A DNA stretch of 9,198 nucleotides, from NCBI GenBank assembly GCA_945876985.1, contig CAMCQX010000043.1, positions 1-9,198 on the forward strand. The letters are read 5' to 3'. This document shows positions 6,447 to 9,198 of the stretch, in pieces. The stretch comes from Chitinophaga pinensis (lineage in GTDB: Bacteria > Bacteroidota > Bacteroidia > UKL13-3). The position numbers were made by a program, and so were the translations under genes. Position 1 is the stretch's first letter. The number at the start of each line of letters is the position of its first letter. The notes below the pieces were generated by a model. It made no database searches. It was not told the origin of the DNA and saw only the letters and a program-made list of their open reading frames with translations.

Positions 6447-7775
6447 CTAACTAGCTTCCTCTATTTTAACTTTTATTTTCTTTAACTTTTCATTTTTCAA
6501 TTTCAATAACAAAACTTTCATTTTATTTCTGTTAACCGAAACATAAGATGAATGATCCAAAATGGTAATTAAACCCAAATCTTCGCCTGTTAACTCACCT
6601 TTTTTCATCAGTAAACCTGCAATATCTCCTTTACTGATTTTATCTTTTTTACCAGCACTTATATACAAACAAACAAATGTTGGCGGAGCGGGCAACGTTA
6701 ATTTTTCAGGTAAAGTAATTTCCTTGAAATCTTTTTTATGCATGTAAATAGGCAACGTTTCATCCTCTGCCAAAACCAAATATGCTTCACCATTTGCATG
6801 CATTCTTGCTGTGCGTCCGTTTCTATGAACAAACTCTTCGTAATGCACTGGCATTTGGTAATGAACTACATGTTTTATTTCCGGAATATCTAATCCACGA
6901 GCGGCCAAATCGGTTGCTATTAATACATTGCAAGCGCCACCTCTGAATTTTATTAGATTTTTTTCACGGTCTATTTGCTCTAAATCGCCATGAAAAACAC
7001 CGTGAGCAAAAGTATATTTATCCAAAACGCCACTAATTCTATTTACAGCATCTTTGTGGTTACAAAAAATTAAACAAACTTCTTGGTTAAAGCCAGCTAT
7101 TAAACGCATCAATGTTTCTACTTTTTCAGTGCTTTTAGTTTTTACTAAGTTTAGTTTTAACTTCGATTCTACTTCTTGATGCTGATAATCTAGTGTTTCA
7201 ACACTTAAAAAAGGTAAGAAATTTGGTAATTCTACTAATCGTGTTGCTGATGTTAATAGGTGTTTTTGACTTTTATTCAAAGCAAAGAAAATTACTTTCA
7301 ATTGCTCATGAAAGCCCATTTGTAGCGATTTATCAAATTCATCTAATACCACCATTTCAATAGTAGTGGGGTCAAATGACTTACGTTCAATATGATCGGC
7401 CAAACGTCCTGGAGTTCCAATAATAACAGCTGGCGCTTCCGACAAACTATTTTGTTCTATTTTAAATGAATGTCCACCATAACAGCAACTTACTTTAAAA
7501 GTAGTTTTCATGGCTTTAAAAACTTGTTCAATTTGTAATGATAATTCACGTGATGGCGCAACTATTAAGGCTTGTACACCTTTTTTCTCTGTTGATAAAT
7601 TGGTAAGTATTGGAATTAAAAAAGAAAGTGTTTTACCCGAACCCGTTGGGGCAATAACCATGATATTTTTACTGGTTTCCGCTTTTTCAATGACCTCTGT
7701 TTGCATTTCATTAAACATTGTAATCGATAGATTAGCCAATGTTTTTTCATGAATTACATTTAAATTTTTTTGCAT
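6447..7775 (-). CDS. DbpA-like DEAD-box ATP-dependent RNA helicase
   Basis: This 442-residue cytoplasmic RNA helicase has two RecA-like domains followed by a DbpA-type RNA-binding domain. Visible motifs are Q25, motif I APTGSGKT (42-49), Ia PSREL (74-78), Ib TPGR (121-124), II DEFD (145-148), III SAT (176-178), IV LIFCNH (235-240), V ATDLAARGLDIP (287-298) and VI HRNGRTAR (317-324). Residues about 366-438, beginning FVCLYISAGKKDKISKGDIAG, match the DbpA C-terminal domain, which in E. coli DbpA recognises hairpin 92 of 23S rRNA. A role in large-subunit assembly is therefore likely, though inferred. Motif II is DEFD rather than DEAD; the catalytic Asp-Glu pair is kept. The lysine-rich tail is short and lacks the long basic extension of some Bacteroidota RhlE-like helicases. 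The ATG at 7775 sits five bases beyond a perfect -7 box. Confidence 0.93.
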   Translation of the reverse strand: MQKNLNVIHEKTLANLSITMFNEMQTEVIEKAETSKNIMVIAPTGSGKTLSFLIPILTNLSTEKKGVQALIVAPSRELSLQIEQVFKAMKTTFKVSCCYGGHSFKIEQNSLSEAPAVIIGTPGRLADHIERKSFDPTTIEMVVLDEFDKSLQMGFHEQLKVIFFALNKSQKHLLTSATRLVELPNFLPFLSVETLDYQHQEVESKLKLNLVKTKSTEKVETLMRLIAGFNQEVCLIFCNHKDAVNRISGVLDKYTFAHGVFHGDLEQIDREKNLIKFRGGACNVLIATDLAARGLDIPEIKHVVHYQMPVHYEEFVHRNGRTARMHANGEAYLVLAEDETLPIYMHKKDFKEITLPEKLTLPAPPTFVCLYISAGKKDKISKGDIAGLLMKKGELTGEDLGLITILDHSSYVSVNRNKMKVLLLKLKNEKLKKIKVKIEEAS

Positions 7776-7780
7776 AGGCG

Positions 7781-7788
7781 CAAAGGTA
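7781..7788 (-). promoter_or_regulatory. -7 promoter element of the DbpA-like helicase gene
   Basis: On the minus strand TACCTTTG (7788-7781) is an exact match to TAnnTTTG and continues GCGCCT-like into the start codon, with only CGCCT between box and ATG. No TTG is found at the expected -33 distance. The spacing implies transcription starting at or within a few bases of the ATG, so a leaderless mRNA. Confidence 0.55.
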
Positions 7789-7820
7789 AGCTAATTATTA
7801 GTTGAATTGCTATATTGTTG

Positions 7821-7836
7821 TCCCGATACATCGGGA
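7821..7836. repeat. GC-rich palindrome between the helicase gene and miaA
   Basis: TCCCGATACATCGGGA has perfect 7-base arms (TCCCGAT / ATCGGGA) around AC. It stands out from very AT-rich surroundings. It lies in the 155-bp divergent region, upstream of both genes, so it terminates neither. It may be an operator or one copy of a dispersed repeat; TCCCGAT...ATCGGGA hairpins are, as I recall, common between Bacteroidota genes. Confidence 0.65.
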
Positions 7837-7871
7837 GTTTAATTATTGGATTGCTTAGTTACAAGTGCAAA

Positions 7872-7904
7872 TTGATTTTTATAATTATATAAAATGTATT
7901 TTGC
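7872..7904 (+). promoter_or_regulatory. Candidate promoter of miaA
   Basis: TTG (7872-7874) and TATTTTGC (7897-7904) are 22 bases apart, within the phylum's 17-23 range. The -7 box lacks one base compared with TAnnTTTG. Transcription would begin near 7910, downstream of the GTG at 7865, which favours the TTG start at 7931. Confidence 0.35.
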
Positions 7905-7930
7905 AAAAAATTTCAATTGAATTATCCATT

Positions 7931-8842
7931 TTGAACTCGCCAAACAAAAAATATTTAATTAGCATAGTGGGTCCAACTGCAATTGGCAAAACAGCATTAG
8001 CCATTGAGTTGGCCAAATATTATAAAACGGTAATTCTTTCAGCCGATTCAAGGCAGTTTTATCAAGAAATTAGCATTGGTACTGCAAAGCCTAGCAAAGA
8101 TGAATTGAACGAAGTTCAGCATTATTTTATCAATAATAAAAGTGTAGTTGATACTTACTCGGCTGGCGATTTTGAAAGAGATGCATTAAAACTTTTAGCA
8201 GAATTATTCAAAGAAAAGGACGTGGTAATTTTAGTTGGTGGAAGTGGTTTATATATTAAAGCTTTGTGGGAAGGATTAGATGAAATGCCGCCATTAAATG
8301 AGGAACTAAGAAAATCTATTATAAATGATTATGAAACAAATGGAATTGGGTATTTACAAAATAAACTGCATGCGCTGAATCCGGAAAAATACAAGAAAAT
8401 AGATACTCAAAATCCACAACGGTTAATGCGAGCCATTGAAATGGAAGAACAAAATAAAACTTTTAAATCAACACAAATAAAAACACCAAGATTTTTTAAA
8501 ACAATTAAAATTTGTTTGAACACCAACCGTGAAATTTTATATGATAGCATTAACAAAAGAGTGGATTCAATGATAGAGAATGGTTTGCTGAAAGAATGCG
8601 AACAAATGATGGAATTTAGAAATAATTATGCATTAAATACTGTTGGTTATGCTGAATTTTTTAGCTTTTTTGATGGAAATATTTCGATGGAAAAAGCCAT
8701 TGAACTCATTAAACAACATTCACGAAATTACGCCAAACGACAAATAACTTGGTTTAAACGAGAGCTTGATTTAAATTGGTATGAGCCAAATGAAATATCA
8801 AAAATTATAGAATTTTTAAATAATGAAATTGGGCTAAAATAA
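7931..8842 (+). CDS. miaA: tRNA dimethylallyltransferase MiaA
   Basis: MiaA transfers the dimethylallyl group from DMAPP to N6 of A37 in tRNAs that read codons starting with U, a modification that improves reading accuracy. Counting from the TTG at 7931 the protein has 303 residues, close to the family norm of about 300-316. The P-loop GPTAIGKT is at 14-21, the DSRQ motif at 39-42 and IGTAKPS at 49-55. VGGSGLYIKAL (102-112), NPQRLMRAIE (161-170), NTVGYAEF (236-243) and YAKRQITWFKRE (267-278) follow in the usual order. The frame stays open upstream to a GTG at 7865, giving 325 residues. I prefer TTG because family members normally have only about 5-15 residues before the P-loop strand and because the candidate promoter lies between the two starts. 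No in-frame ATG exists there. The gene is divergent from the helicase gene, and terC follows on the same strand after 54 bases. The product is certain, the start less so. Confidence 0.95.
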   Translation: MNSPNKKYLISIVGPTAIGKTALAIELAKYYKTVILSADSRQFYQEISIGTAKPSKDELNEVQHYFINNKSVVDTYSAGDFERDALKLLAELFKEKDVVILVGGSGLYIKALWEGLDEMPPLNEELRKSIINDYETNGIGYLQNKLHALNPEKYKKIDTQNPQRLMRAIEMEEQNKTFKSTQIKTPRFFKTIKICLNTNREILYDSINKRVDSMIENGLLKECEQMMEFRNNYALNTVGYAEFFSFFDGNISMEKAIELIKQHSRNYAKRQITWFKRELDLNWYEPNEISKIIEFLNNEIGLK

Positions 8843-8856
8843 TTGCAAAAAAACCT

Positions 8857-8865
8857 TAATTTCGC
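8857..8865 (+). promoter_or_regulatory. Candidate -7 element of the terC-family gene
   Basis: TAATTTCGC, followed by GCATC, resembles TAnnTTTG with C for T at the seventh position, like the element before the M23 gene. It lies 14 bases after the miaA stop and 32 bases before the next start codon. TTG triplets at 8843-8845 and 8829-8831 are at non-ideal distances, so the call is weak. Confidence 0.3.
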
Positions 8866-8896
8866 GCATCAAAAACAATACACTTAATAATAAACT

Positions 8897-9198
8897 ATGA
8901 TTGAATTTTTTACATCTCCAGAGGCATGGCTAAGCCTTTTAACTCTTACCATTTTAGAAATAGTACTTGGCGTTGATAACATTATATTTATATCAATAAT
9001 TACCAGCAAACTTCCAAAAATTCAACAACTTAAAGGAAGAAGAATTGGTTTGTTTTTAGCATTGTTTATTCGTGTAATTTTATTGTTTTTTATTAATAAA
9101 ATAGTTCACGATTTAGTAGATGATTTTATAACTGTTTTTGGAATTGGATTTAGTTGGAGAGATTTGATTTTACTGGTTGGTGGCGTATTTTTAATATA
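8897..9198 (+). CDS. TerC-family integral membrane protein, 5' part only
   Basis: An open frame starts with ATG at 8897 (MIEFFTSPEAWLSLLTLTIL) and runs off the right edge after 100 complete codons. Residues about 12-35 contain EIVLGVDNIIFISII, the hallmark first membrane segment of the TerC family (Pfam TerC). The acidic residues Glu21 and Asp27 lie within the membrane in this family. A basic loop (KLKGRRIG-like, residues about 43-51) and a second membrane segment (about 52-68) follow, then a third starting near residue 91 (RDLILLVGGVFLI). Family members are inner-membrane proteins linked to metal-ion export, notably manganese, or tellurite resistance; the substrate here is unknown. The gene is 54 bases downstream of miaA, so co-transcription is possible, but it may have its own promoter. 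The C-terminus lies outside the window. Confidence 0.9.
   Translation, partial: MIEFFTSPEAWLSLLTLTILEIVLGVDNIIFISIITSKLPKIQQLKGRRIGLFLALFIRVILLFFINKIVHDLVDDFITVFGIGFSWRDLILLVGGVFLI

Noticed and set aside
1..9198. A previously undescribed multi-gene system such as defence, mobile element or biosynthetic cluster.
   Set aside because: All six complete genes and the partial one fall into known families. They alternate in strand with individual promoters or terminators and show no transposase, integrase, att site or direct-repeat boundary.

Overview
This AT-rich window (roughly one-third G+C by eye) comes from a chromosome of the phylum Bacteroidota. Three signs agree. The first protein ends in a type IX secretion C-terminal sorting domain (FPNP... 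KLILMN). Several genes are preceded by the TTG / TAnnTTTG promoter type of this phylum. Gene starts lack a Shine-Dalgarno sequence and have A-rich leaders instead. The cold-shock protein, AlaRS and N-terminally anchored M23 peptidase also look like Bacteroidota versions. I cannot name the genus.

Layout: (1) 31-2031, minus: a secreted multidomain protein with a signal peptide, Fn3-like domain, gingipain (C25)-like domain, second Fn3-like domain and T9SS sorting domain. (2) 2032-2304: a 273-bp divergent promoter region. (3) 2305-2499, plus: a 64-residue cold-shock protein. (4) 2500-2657: a convergent intergenic region with one hairpin terminator for each flanking gene. (5) 2658-5282, minus: alaS, full length. 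(6) 5283-5417: a divergent regulatory region with a composite inverted repeat. (7) 5418-6383, plus: a membrane-anchored M23 peptidoglycan endopeptidase with a GTG start. (8) 6447-7775, minus: a DbpA-like DEAD-box RNA helicase, convergent with the peptidase. (9) 7776-7930: a divergent promoter region with a GC-rich palindrome. (10) 7931-8842, plus: miaA, probably starting at a TTG. (11) 8897 to the right edge, plus: the first 100 codons of a TerC-family membrane protein.

Most genes look like single transcription units in alternating orientation rather than an operon. Four concern translation or RNA: alaS charges tRNA-Ala, miaA modifies tRNA, the DbpA-like helicase probably acts in large-subunit rRNA assembly, and the cold-shock protein binds RNA or single-stranded DNA. 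The other three work at the membrane, in the cell wall or outside the cell. I see no tRNA, rRNA, CRISPR array, insertion sequence, phage gene or defence cassette, and no novel multi-gene system.

The items most worth a second look are: the C25-like domain, which appears to lack the gingipain Cys/His pair; two heptamer repeat tracts inside the alaS linker; the palindromes in two divergent promoter regions; and a probable leaderless helicase mRNA.
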